Shown piece after piece: positions 36,418 through 47,969 of a stretch of 64,000 bases of DNA (its first letter is position 1; each line of letters opens with the position of its first letter). This stretch comes from Casuarina equisetifolia (taxonomy: Eukaryota > Streptophyta > Magnoliopsida > Fagales > Casuarinaceae). The translations under genes and the position numbers were made by a program. The notes under the pieces were generated by a model. That model searched no databases and had not been told where the DNA came from. It saw nothing but the letters and a program-made list of their open reading frames with translations. The DNA is taken from positions 11,825,938 to 11,889,937 of the forward strand of contig CM052358.1 in the NCBI GenBank assembly GCA_028551475.1, read 5' to 3'.

Positions 36418-37382
36418 TTTTCCGGTTCTCAGTTTGCTGCTCTGCTCAGGAGCATGTTACGCACTGAGGAACTAAAAAGTTGGACTTATTTGAAGACACG
36501 TGCTTCCGGTAGGCGACAAACTCCATTTTCAAAGGTACTGCAGATCGAGGCAGCCGTACCTTTCATTTTCATTATATTAATGCTATTTCAAGCTAAGATG
36601 TGACGGGAGTGGAGATTGTGATGGTAGAAGAGGGTCTTTCTCGAGGACAAGGAGATGCATGCAGTATAAAACTTAATAGCCGCTATGACACAAAGGAGGG
36701 GCAGGGAAGAAAGATGGAGAGGAGCTCTGAAAATGACATATGTCCTCCACATATGCCCATCCTCAGCCTCTAAATCCTTTCGTTGCTTGACTCTCAAAGA
36801 GTTGTACGAACGAAGCAGGGGGCGCAAAAAGCAGCCATGGTTTTCGAGATTGATGCTTGTTGAACGAATTGGTCAAAAGCTTGAGCCGTAGCCAAGTTTT
36901 GGGGAGTATTGACATCGGGTCAGACCAAACTTGGCGAAAATTTGCAGCTCTAATTCCAGCTGAGAGCTGGACAGGAGCCCTAGACTGTATGCAGATATAT
37001 TATGTTATGATTGGAAGCTGAGCATAAGGACAGGAAAGAACATGGCCGTAGGGCATCTGAAAAATTATTAAAAAAGAACAAAACAAAAAAGAGCTTCCAA
37101 AAAAAGGTTAACAGTGTACATCAAAATTTTGGAATGGGGAATGAGGCAGGATGTACATGAGAAACTCCAGCAAATACCAAATCTTACAAGAAGATTACAT
37201 AAAACAGCAAGATCTTACGAAACTCGTTCAAAACCATTATCTTCATCTGCTGTTGATGTTCCCAACAGTTCAAAGCCTCTAAATCGAGTAACTCATTTCC
37301 CATTCAGTTCCTGTTGCCTTTCGCGAAGGTTAAAGCTGCATCAGCCTCATGTTAATGTACGTTGTCCAGGAAAGAAAATATA
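36418..37382. other. Spacer between FAD oxidoreductase 5' end and PARN-like 3' end
   Basis: Both neighbours are on the minus strand, so the left part should hold the FAD-oxidoreductase promoter and 5' UTR and the right part the PARN-like 3' UTR. No gene or repeat is recognised. Confidence 0.45.
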
Positions 37383-40300
37383 TCAAAGGTCATCCAAGTT
37401 AATAATTGAGTCGCTAAACCAGTGAACATCCAATGGATTTGAATTGGATTCAATTTTCTGAGGTGAATCGGGTTCTTCCAAAGCTTTTTCTAGGGACTCT
37501 GCTAAATCTGCCTCCCATATACCTAACTCACAAACTTTCTTGTAGGTAGCATAACCCGCTGCTGTTAGGCCTTCTGAGACCATCTCCCTCAAAGATCCAC
37601 CAATCTCTTCACTGTTCATTACATTGAGAAAAGTTTCAGATAATCCATGTTTCCAGAAAACAACAATGGCGCAGCTCTTATCCACCAATCGAACATCAAA
37701 TTCTTCACAGAAAACATCATGTGACCCTTGCAGCAACCTTTTCAGTGTTCCAGCAGTCATCCTACGCTTAAATCCCCACAAGAAAACCAAATGTTCACAG
37801 CTTACCTTTCTTGCATTGCTTGTCCATATACTAATATCCTCATCAGCAGATTCTTGTGGGCTTGTGGAGCATGGATTTAAAATGTTTGCATACCTCTCAA
37901 GGTCTGGATCCGAGTTTTTGGCATCAGGTTTCATAGGAGCAATTTGCAGAATGGAGCAGAGCTTTGTGAACAAATGAATAATGTGTAAAACATTATGCCC
38001 ATGAACCTTGCCTTCACTCGTAGTATCTGACATACACAAAAATGGTATACAGAATTCATGTCTGCTCTGAATTAAATGACCATGATGAGGTGAGTTGCAT
38101 TCTCAAAAGCATGGGATGAAGGTCAAGTGGTTAATAACAAATGATTCACCACAAAAGAAGGTTCAAATTAGGCACACAACTCTGAGTTTACTTTTTCTGA
38201 AGTATCAATGCTGATATTGGCCGCAGATTCAAAAAGATACAGAAATGAAAATGAACCAATTCGTTAAAATCACCTAATTGATATGAGAATGAAATATGTG
38301 CGAATATGATTACTGTTTAGTTTACGAGAGAAATAACAAATACCAAAGGGGTTAATCTATGTACAAAAATCCGAACATGAGATAGACACATTCCATGTTT
38401 GACATTCATCTCATCAACATTTGAGATTTTGAGGGTATTCAATTAGCAAAAAGAGTGAAAGATCAGCAGTGAAAAATTGACTGTTAGCAATATTGCAGCA
38501 ACAGGATAAGCAGACTACAACAAGCCAGAAAACTGAGAAAGGAAAAACAAATAAAAAATTGCCTATGGCGATCCACATGCCAGAGAAACCTCAATCAACA
38601 ACTAAACTCATGCTTTTTTCAACTATTGCCTCCTCTCCACCGTCAATCCACCGTAACATCTATTTCAACGGTCAAATCTCTCACTCCCAAAAATGTTTCT
38701 TGTTTCTATAATATTACTTACATTGAAGATGGGTGTAGAAAAGATAAGGTAAACTTTTTCCTTTTTTAGGATACAATCTGTTAAATACACATCATGCCCC
38801 TATCCAGAATAGAAGCTTGTCTAAACTTTTTCCTTTTCTATCTTGTGGTGCTTGTTTTAAAATTAAAGTGAAAACAAATAGGCCATACTACCTGACCTCA
38901 AGCTAAATTATCCTAGAGAGCACTGATATGTGCACATAATTGTCTACCTGTGAGTATTTAGTATAGGTAGGTACATGATTGTGCTTTATACTTAAGAAAG
39001 AGTGCAGACCTTGGTGAGAAGTTTCCATATCAATGGGTGCAAAAAAATGATCCTCTAAGTAGGAAATAGCTGTAGGTATATTGGTAACTTTTCTCAAGGG
39101 GCCAATCTCCTTCATCAGTTGGTGGACATCAAGTACACATGGGAAAACCAAGCGCAAGGAGCTCACAAATTCATCAACATTAGGAGGCAAAGGAGTAATG
39201 AAATTTGAGTGGATGAATGTAAAATCTGCATAAAGCAACAAAATACAGTAAGATGGAAATTAAAGAAAGTGTGCCATGCGTAGAAGTGCTTGAATATTCT
39301 GAGAATCATTTATGTAGAGATACACCATTAAGGGAATTGTGGGAGACAACAGGTCTCTGTGAAGCAGAAATCAAGTCGATCACCTCTCGAAACCCACGGA
39401 CTTTCTTGCTTTGTTCTTCTTGAAGATTTTGAAGCTCACTCTGCCAAGCAGAATCTCAATTAGCTTAGTAGAATTTCACACCTATTTAATAACAAAAAAA
39501 TTGAATTCACTTGCCACCTGAAATAAAACTTTGTCCTCTTCTGAACTTGTCAAAATAACACGAACTGCCTCTGTTGCTCCACCCTTTGCAGGGATAATTA
39601 AAGGAACAAGGTCATCAGAGATCTCTTCCAACACCTGTAGCCAACCCATAAAAATTATTGATATTCCACATGCTGCCAAAATGGAAACTAAAATAAACAC
39701 TAATATACCAGCACTAAGGGAGAGAAAACCTCAGCATCACTTCAACCAACGGGATATAAAACTTTATTAGATGAATCTACCTCTAGCACAAGCTCCACTT
39801 GACGGTCACTGCAAACATCTATATTCATGCATGGTCTTGATCCATATACTTCATTCCTTAAGAGCAAAATCCTTAGGGATCCCAATAGAGGCTCTACAAA
39901 GCAAAAGTAAATGAACCAAGGAACATAATTGAACAAACCTAGGAGCAGAACTAAAAAATCAACAGGGAAACATTATCCTTACCATCCTTTTTTGCACTTG
40001 AGGAGTTTTTGCATGTGTTTCTCCAATATTTAACCCGTGATTTAACCCGCTCAATAAATAATGAATCAGCAACACTAGGTTTAGAAGAAGATTTCACTAC
40101 ATGAGTGACGGGCATTGGATTCATCATTAGCAGCCTAGCTGCAGACTCCTGTGCCCTAGATAAGTATGATATGCCTGCCACAAGAAAATTAACCCTTGTC
40201 ACTGTTAATGTAGGATATTTTACCAACCTGAGATCTGGTTTCCAAAAGGAAAAATCATGAAATATAAGTCCCATAACATAAAAAGTATACTATCTGTGTT

Positions 40301-41417
40301 TGGGACCATATTCCTGTATGCACACCAGCATTTTTCCACCCGCACTTATCCTTAAAACCAAACTCGTCTTTAGTTGAGATAACATTATTAGACATGATTA
40401 AAGTCTCTTTGTAAATATCCTAACAGTTTGGAGTTCGAATAACATGTCTGCTATTAATATAATACTCACCATCATATATACAGGCATTAAAATCAAAACC
40501 TTCTCGAGCCATGGATGTCAGATATGACGTTTGACATGAAAAGCTATAAGATGGCATCCCTATCTTCAGCTCATCCCTAGGGAACAAATGGAAGTTATAT
40601 CTGCACCAAAAGCATCCAAAACACGATCATCAATCAAGTCCTTATATATACGAAGCCTGTTTAGTTAGTAGTTTTCCGAACTTCTAATTTGTAATTCCCT
40701 GAGTAAACTGGCATATTCAAAGATATGGAAAGAGTTCTCAAGAAAACCTTCGTGAAATGTAGTCATTCAAACAGCTACTACGGCCGTCCACTTGATTGTA
40801 ATATAAACTCTATTCGTTATCAATTTTCTCTGACATAAGTCCAATTGTTCCCATATGTCTCAAACATCATTAATTACAAGTTCTTATTAACTTTCTTAGT
40901 GGCACTCTTTCCGCACCTATAAATTGATTTCCTTTGCCCAAATTCTCCAGGTAACCAAACAGAAAGGAGAGAAATGAAAAAATGGCGGCAGCAGTTATGA
41001 AGCTAAAAACTCTGCAGTTCGTTTAGTTATCTTCGTATTTATATTCCCACATTTTCTGGCAAAGGAAACAGAGAATAGGAGCATGTACACTCACGGGTGA
41101 GCGAGGACCTTGGAGGCCCGAAGGGAGAAGGGGCAGACGGCGAACTGGAGAAGCTGAAAGCGCTCGGCAGCGTGCTTGGCCTTGTAGTAAGCGGTGTGGA
41201 GCGTGTCGAAGGGGAGGGCGCGGTGCCACGGCGCGGTCACGGAGCCGGTCCTCTGCAACGACACGGCGATAAAGTCGGACTGCGCGATGTGGGCCCTGAT
41301 ATCCGACAGAGAGTCGTTGAAGTTCGACTTCGTCACTTGCTTCACACTCCATTTCTTGTGGGCTTTTGTGCAGAGGCGGCGTTTATGCACCAGCAGCAGA
41401 GAACGCAGAGCCGCCAT
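37383..41417 (-). CDS. PARN-like poly(A)-ribonuclease homologue, probably catalytically altered (At3g25430-like)
   Basis: Eight exons join in frame to 616 residues: 41095..41417, 40470..40600, 39983..40174, 39781..39893, 39518..39634, 39326..39440, 39010..39225 and 37383..38026. PARN is a DEDD-type 3' exonuclease that removes poly(A) tails; plant AHG2/PARN acts on mitochondrial mRNA tails. The start resembles a mitochondrial presequence (MAALRSLLLVHKRRLCTKAH). The CAF1 fold begins at VTKSNFNDSLSDIRAH, but the first catalytic motif reads DFIAVSLQ with Ser53 and Gln55 in place of the Asp-x-Glu of active PARN. Other blocks are kept: FQLLQFAVCPFSLRASKVLAHPYNFHLFPRDEL, GISYLSRAQESAA, SHNSLNDFTFIHSNF and VHGHNVLHIIHLFTKLC. 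Family and length fit the plant PARN-like group; loss of nuclease activity is inferred. Confidence 0.93.
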
Positions 41418-44400
41418 TGCCAGTCGAGAAACTCTCTTCGACTCGGAGCACGAGTTGCATTTTTAATGACCCGGCCCCCATCAATACCTCTTGAATTTTT
41501 AAGTACGCTAATAACTTTCTTAAATTCATTATTTTATTAATTAGTATTTTAAATCAAATTTTATTGTTTTAATACTAGAATTTAGCTCAAATTGAGATCA
41601 GTTATACTAGATTAAATCCAATGACTATAAGTAACACAGAAAATAAATTGTTTATATATATTAAAAATTAAAAACTGCATGGATGTTACTCATTTTATAA
41701 AAAATAATATGAAATAACAAAGAAATATCGTTATACCAAAATATACACAATATCCATATTATAAGAATGAGTTAAGACCTATAAAAACTCATGAGCAGTA
41801 ATAGATAAGCTCACACCTTATAAGGCGTAGAGTATTGAATTTTTATTTTGATGTGAGATTAACACTTTCAACAATCTTTTGCAATCTCAAGTTTTGAATT
41901 TTTAGTATGGAGAAGAGGGTCTTGTCCATTGTCAATAATAAATGAACTTACTCTGATACTATTTAAATATAAGTTTAACTCTACCAAAACTTATGAATAA
42001 TGATAAGTAAGCTCATATCTTATAAGACGTAGAATGTTAGTTCTTCATTTTGACATGGGACTGACACTCTCAACATATATCATATAATAAAACTATAATT
42101 GAAATCTAAAAGAATAGAGTAATAAATGAATTATGATTTTAGAGTTAGATTTTGGAGAGCAGAGTTGATGAACTTCCATGGGCGTGACATTAACCAACTC
42201 TCATGTTTTAACTTTTAACTGGTAGTTTCTGATGGAGTTGCTCTTTTTCTGTCTCTAAATCGAAGAAGCTGGCTGCTAGACTCCCCCAGTGTTGTGTCAT
42301 TGGAACAGAGCTTAACTTGTGTATCTAATAATTTCTGTTCTTTATAATAGTTTTCTGTCTAATCTTCTCAAGAGAAAGCGTTTGGTTTGGTTGATGTTAG
42401 GCCACTTGCTAGATCATTCTGAACCAGAGATCTAAGAAGATGATATTTTGAAAAGACAGATTGCATCTCTGGTTTTTAATCACTTTAAGTTTCAATTTGG
42501 GATCTGAAGACAGGCCAAGCTCAGAACCTTGACTAGAACTGCTTCTCACCTCGAGAAGTTGAAGGTATCTGCAGGTTCCACCCACTCCTTTCACTCAGTC
42601 AACTCATTTTTTTTTGGAGCAGTGGAGATGCTAATTTCCAGAACACTTAAGAAATCATCAAACAGGCCCTCCATTTTACCATTGACAAATTGTTATGTGA
42701 AAATCGACTTCTAAACTTGGAAACAAGACAAGTTAATGTTTCACAACTTATAGGTAAAGAACCAGATAATTATTCATATCAAGGAGGTTGTTCTGCACTA
42801 CAGATGATGAGGTGGGGGAAGAATCAGATTCCAAGAGAATACTAGGATCTTTTGTTTAGCTAGTGCCAAAAAAAAGAGACAAATTATTTAGAATGCTAAA
42901 AACTCAAAAGATGACCATTTGTCAAAACCTGATTACGAGACCTTTGGTAGAGCCGAGAAAACTTGCCATGCTGAGATAAAAGTATATGCGAAGAACCAAA
43001 GAGCACTTCTCCATCGAATATCCAAGAGTGGGATGTAAGCTATACAGAAGGAAGGGTTTTATCTCCGTTTTTAATTATTAGGTTAAAGAAACATGTCCCA
43101 AAGTAATCTCCGTAGAAAGATGAAGTACATGAATGTAACCGAAACTTACGGCAGCAGATTTATTTGTAGTTTAGGCCATAAATTTTCTTTATCAACCGGG
43201 TCTTTTTAGGCCCTTTTGCATTGTTTATGGTACAACGTTTGTCGCTTTGCTGAAATCATAGAATGCCAAACATAGTACCACGTTTCTCTACTCTATCTCA
43301 CGACAACTTGCAAGATTTCTATAAACATAAGATATTACTTACAAGAAGAACATCCTGTTTAGACCCATCATCAAGCCTTTTGTTTTCTTAATTTTTACCA
43401 CCTCATGGAAGCAAAAGTAGATCATACCAAGGAGTCGGAAGGTCGTTTGCACCTTCAGGCCCTGCAACAGGGATCCTTAGTTCTTGACTACGAAGATAAG
43501 GTTGTCGACAAATATGACCTCAAAAATGATGCAGGATGATCCAAAATAAGCATGAAAGAATGGTCAACATTGACAAACATTTATCAGTAACAATTTTGCA
43601 AGTTAAAGTCACGATTAATGTCCTTGTTGAACCATCAAGTTTGACACAAATCGGCTGGTTTTGCAAGACTGACCAATAAAGGAATAAAACTCCACAGCTT
43701 GAGAAGCTTAAATTTCATATAATTACTTAGATGAACTGAAATTTCTACTAGAATCTCTTAGATTTGGGACTAATTAAGTTTAAGTTATATCATCAAGATA
43801 TCAAGGGAACCTTAAACACTGAAGTAAAGAAAAAGAAAAAGAAAAAAGAAATGCAGAGAACCAAACCTAACGACGTTATCTGTGCAAATTATCAAGCTCT
43901 TCATGGCACTACAAAAAGAAGCAATGTCTTCTCTTTACCGTGGTTCTGCATCTGTCACCTTGCTGGGAACATACTATCTTTGCGATTCCAAAGTGCCGGG
44001 AAGAGCTTGATTACATGAGCAAATTGCAGGAGGAGTTCTTTAAAACCATTTTTAGGATTGTCCTAAGTAATCAAGGACATCACATATTCTCACGGTTTAT
44101 TACAAAAGGAAGCTTAGCATTTAAGGAATTCAGTAAAGCTGGAAATTTCAGAAGACACTGATAACCTTGACATCTCGCTTGAAATCATTAGAACGTTAAT
44201 TATCAGTTACACACTTGAAAATTTGTTCATCTAATCATAGCAAATCATGGGTAACGAATTGGAGGATAGTTAAAAGATTAACCTGTGGTGGTGAGGTTGC
44301 AACCGCACTGATATTTGTTTCTGGCTAAAATAAATCTTGGCAATTGATCAGCTCGCTAACGTGGTTGATTTGGCCACTCTAATCGATTACCGTTCCCAGT

Positions 44401-44854
44401 AGTGATATGGCACTTCTACTTATGTTTATACCTTCTATGAGAATTCAAAATTTTTATAATGATTTCCTTAGGCGGAAACGGTGCATAGTGTCGAGAGAAG
44501 TATATGCTTATCCTTTTAGTTTGAAGTTCTAAGTTGTCGAACTCCCCGCCGGTCCTATTTCCTTCTAGTTTACTCACAAACACAGTCCAGACAAGCAATC
44601 CCTTTCACTCTCTACAGAGGGTGAAAGGCAGAGACTATTTGGAAATATATAAAAAACTGAACGACGCGGCGTGAGTTCTTATTAATAGGAATCAGTTTCC
44701 AAATGGAAGGGCGTTTCACTATGCGGACATTGATGTTAGGGTTTCCCAGTACTAGTTGACGTACCAGAGGTGACTTGTGAGTCTTCCCTTCTGCCTGCAA
44801 TTTGGGAGACTAATTGTGAGATTTCCTTTCAAGAGTGTACGCATTCGGGGAGGA
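41418..44854. other. Intergenic; 5' flank of U-box/kinase copy A
   Basis: The left part is very AT-rich and holds two members of a dispersed repeat (about 41760-42075). From about 42900 to 44850 the sequence resembles, in patches, the regions upstream of copies B and C. For example, the text around 43855-43925 (CCAAACCTAACGACGTTAT...) matches 52775-52835, and 44335-44375 matches 53278-53320. This is the left member of the duplicated array. No intact gene is seen. Confidence 0.5.
41760..42075. repeat. Dispersed repeat, two further members in tandem
   Basis: Two copies about 200 bases apart share AACTCATGAGCAGTAATA/AACTTATGAATAATGATAAG, AAGCTCAYAYCTTATAAG and a GATGTGAGATTAACAC/GACATGGGACTGACAC block. 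The family is that seen near 16150-16375. The elements sit in AT-rich DNA and have no coding capacity. Confidence 0.5.
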
Positions 44855-47800
44855 ATGGCACTTAGAACTGAGATTTCAGACGATACAGTATCTTGTGTGG
44901 GTGAGAATGTGATACACGTTGCTGTTGGAAAAGATGTGAAAGAATGTAGATCACTCTTGTTTTGGGCTCTGCAGTACTCTGGAGGAAACAGAATTTGCAT
45001 TCTTCACGTCCATCAGCCTGCTCAGCTGATCCTCCTTAGTAAGTCTCAGATGCATGCATAAGCGTAGAAGCGTGCGTGTGCAGGTTTCTGTCTGAATGCA
45101 TGTTTTTAAAACTTGAAAGCTTTTGAAAATTCGTTTGTGATGCTGTAGAAGTTGGTCATTAGCATTGATTGTACACCGCTGTATGCCTTCTTTGAGTTGT
45201 TCTTGGCTCACTTAGTTCATTTCATTTGCCAGACCCCAAAGTACAATAGTTTAAAGAAGAACAAAACGTTGATGAAACGAGAAATCTAGAGATTATGTTA
45301 TGATACCACATTAAAGATGAACATAGAGAATAAAAATCTCTAGATTAAGTAACAACTTAAATAAATACCTAAGTAATAATCAGATAATGATGTTGTAAAT
45401 AACAACCTAATAACTAACTAATAATCGGATGATATGAACTCACATTGCCAATTGACTTAAATGCACTCACTTTTGCTTGAAAAGTAGCTTTTCTAGGATG
45501 ATCCTTGCTATTTTAACATAGATTTTTTTGAGGATTTTTCTTGGTTTGCAGTGGGTACAAAAGCTCCAGCAAGCTCAGTGGACTCAAAGGTGGTGAGGGC
45601 TTACCGAGAATCTGAAAGAGAACGTATGCATGGGATCCTAATGGAATACCTTCTTATCTGTCGCCGAATGGGGGTATAAGTTCTACTTGTGTCTATTTCC
45701 AATCGTTATTCTTGTTACTTTTTCCTGCTTGTTCTATTCTCTTCCCATTCTTGGGTACCTAAAAGATATTTATTTCTTGCCATTACAAGTTTAACATTTT
45801 AGAAAAACTTGACTTCAAAAGCTACCACATGCCCAATAATTGTTATTTTATTTTATTTTATCATTATTTTAGTTAGACAAAAGAGATGTAGAAAATGAGT
45901 GTTAAAATTAAGACTTCTTAAACAAAAGAGGCCTCATGCTGCTAATAATTTCATTAAACTACTAATGAATTGACACATGTCCAATAAAATTGACAAGAAG
46001 GAAAGGGTTCTAAGACACAATTTTGACAACGAGAAGAACCAATTCACATGTAAAGCCATCATGAAATTTTGAACCCCTGTTAAGACAATAGTTATATGAT
46101 TCTCACCATTACGCACTTTATCTACCGTCACATTTTTGTTCCTTTAGAGTACATAGATGGGTGACACCTCCTAATTGTGCAAAGTGTGGTCTAAATTATG
46201 CGGTGGAGGCCAATGACTAGACTGTAAGAGCTGTGGGGGACCGTGATAGAGAATTTCCTAATAGCAATATTAGATTGTTACATTGAAGAATAAGGTAAAA
46301 AAAAAAAAAAGAGTTTAGAGAAAAAGGGGTAAACAAATAAAGAAGTAAATCATGGATGAAGTAGACAGGTAACTTTGCTTTGCCTGTTCGCTTTATCTTT
46401 GGTATATCATTCTCCAAAACAAAGACATTTATCGATAGGTTCAGATAAGTAGTAACTACTTCCCTTTCCAAAGTCTTTATTTGTGTTATAAAATATATGG
46501 TCTTCCCAAATCTGCTTACTGGTTTATTGGACTTATGTTTTCAATTTGTTATGTAGGTGGTGATTCAGTGTCTAATGCTTAAATGGAGATTAGTTTCACT
46601 CAATGTTCACTTTAAATTTAGATTGCTTTACTACTGCCTGAAATTGCAGAAACATGATGGACCTCAGATCTGATAAGGCTAAATATGTGCGCCAACAAGC
46701 ACCTGTCTGGTGTCATATACAGTTTGTCTGCAAAGGTCATCTTATCTTCACCAGGTTTGCTACATGAAATTGCCAACGTCCGTTCAACAGGCGCAGGAAG
46801 AGTTGATACAAAGAAAAGCTGAGGAAGCATTGGCAAAAGAGAAGAACTGAAGACGTGAAGGTCCAGAGAAATCAACACCTACATAAAACGTGCCTGAATT
46901 CTTTGAGTTCTCTCTCTCCCACATTCAAGAGGCCAGGAAAAGTTTTAGTGAAATCTTAAAAATCGGAGAGGGAGGATATGGGATAATCTATAAAGGTATC
47001 TTGCGCGTCGAACTAACTTTCTTTTAAAAAATATCATAGTAGATTTATACATAGCTAAAGATAAAATAGGTAGAAGATTGTAGCCAAATATGATAAGATT
47101 ATAGCCAAATGTCATGACTTCCTTGTCATGACCTAAACCCTCGACATTCACAATTCAATCTGACATCTAAAAGAGAATACAATAATACAAAGTTGCATTT
47201 AAAGAATGGAAAATTAGGATTGAAAGCTTGACATTCCATCTAATTTAGTTTAGTTGGTTTTATGTTAGTTTTGTATATTGCGTCAGTTGAGGCATCCCAA
47301 TCTAGTAAAGCTCATTGGATCTTGTCCGGAAGTTTTTGCACTGGTCTATGAATATCTTCCCAATGGAAGCCCTGAAGACCGGCTCAATTGCAAGGATAAT
47401 AGTCCTCCATTATCATGGCAGACTCGAATGCGCATTCCACAAAATTGTACTCTGTCCTTGTGTATCTTCACTCCACTAAATCTCACGGTATAGTACATGG
47501 TGATTTGAAACCCTCCAATATTCTCCTTGATTCCAGTTTGGTCAGCAAACTTACTGACTTTGGAATCTGCCGCATGTTATTCCCTGAGTTAAGTTCATGC
47601 CACAAAAGAATACTGTGCCATGAAACTGTTCCAAAGGGAACTTTGCTCTACGTGTATCCCGAGTTCGTTGAAACAGGAGTGCTAGACGTTTACGCGTTTG
47701 GAATTATTTTACTTCAGTTGTTGACGGGGAGAATAGCAAATGATGTAAGAAACTGCTTGGATGCAGGAACTTTGAAATCCCTCTTGGATCCTTTGGCTGG

Positions 47801-47969
47801 AGACTGGCCAACTGATCTTGCTCGGAAGTTGGTCCGATTGGGATTGAGATGCTGCGAGAGGAAGCCAAAGAGCCGACCAGAGCTAAAGTCTGATGTTTGG
47901 AAGGTACTTGAACCAATGAATGTTTCACGTGCAGCCTTACCATTATTCCGATCAGTGTCCTGGAGATGA
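44855..47969 (+). pseudogene. U-box/kinase gene copy A (PUB33/35-like), degenerate, no U-box
   Basis: Plant PUB32/33/35-type proteins carry a USP-like domain, a coiled coil, a kinase domain and a C-terminal U-box (E3 ligase). The USP exon 1 (44855..45038) reads MALRTEISDD...NVIHVAVGKDVKE...RICILHVHQPAQ, and exon 2 (45552..45673) reads GTKAPASSV...LMEYLLICRRMG. Exon 3 is missing. An exon 4 equivalent (46650..46754, KAKYVRQQAP...FVCKGHLIFTR) survives. A fused coiled-coil/kinase exon (46791..46995) has TGA and TAA in frame before VPEFFEFSLSHIQEA and the glycine loop GEGGYG. The exon with the ATP-binding Lys and the C-helix is absent. The later kinase part (47287..47969) has HGDLKPSNILL and DFG but a frameshift near 47435, then ends after DVWKVLEPM with no U-box. 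I call it a pseudogene; transcription is possible. Confidence 0.85.
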
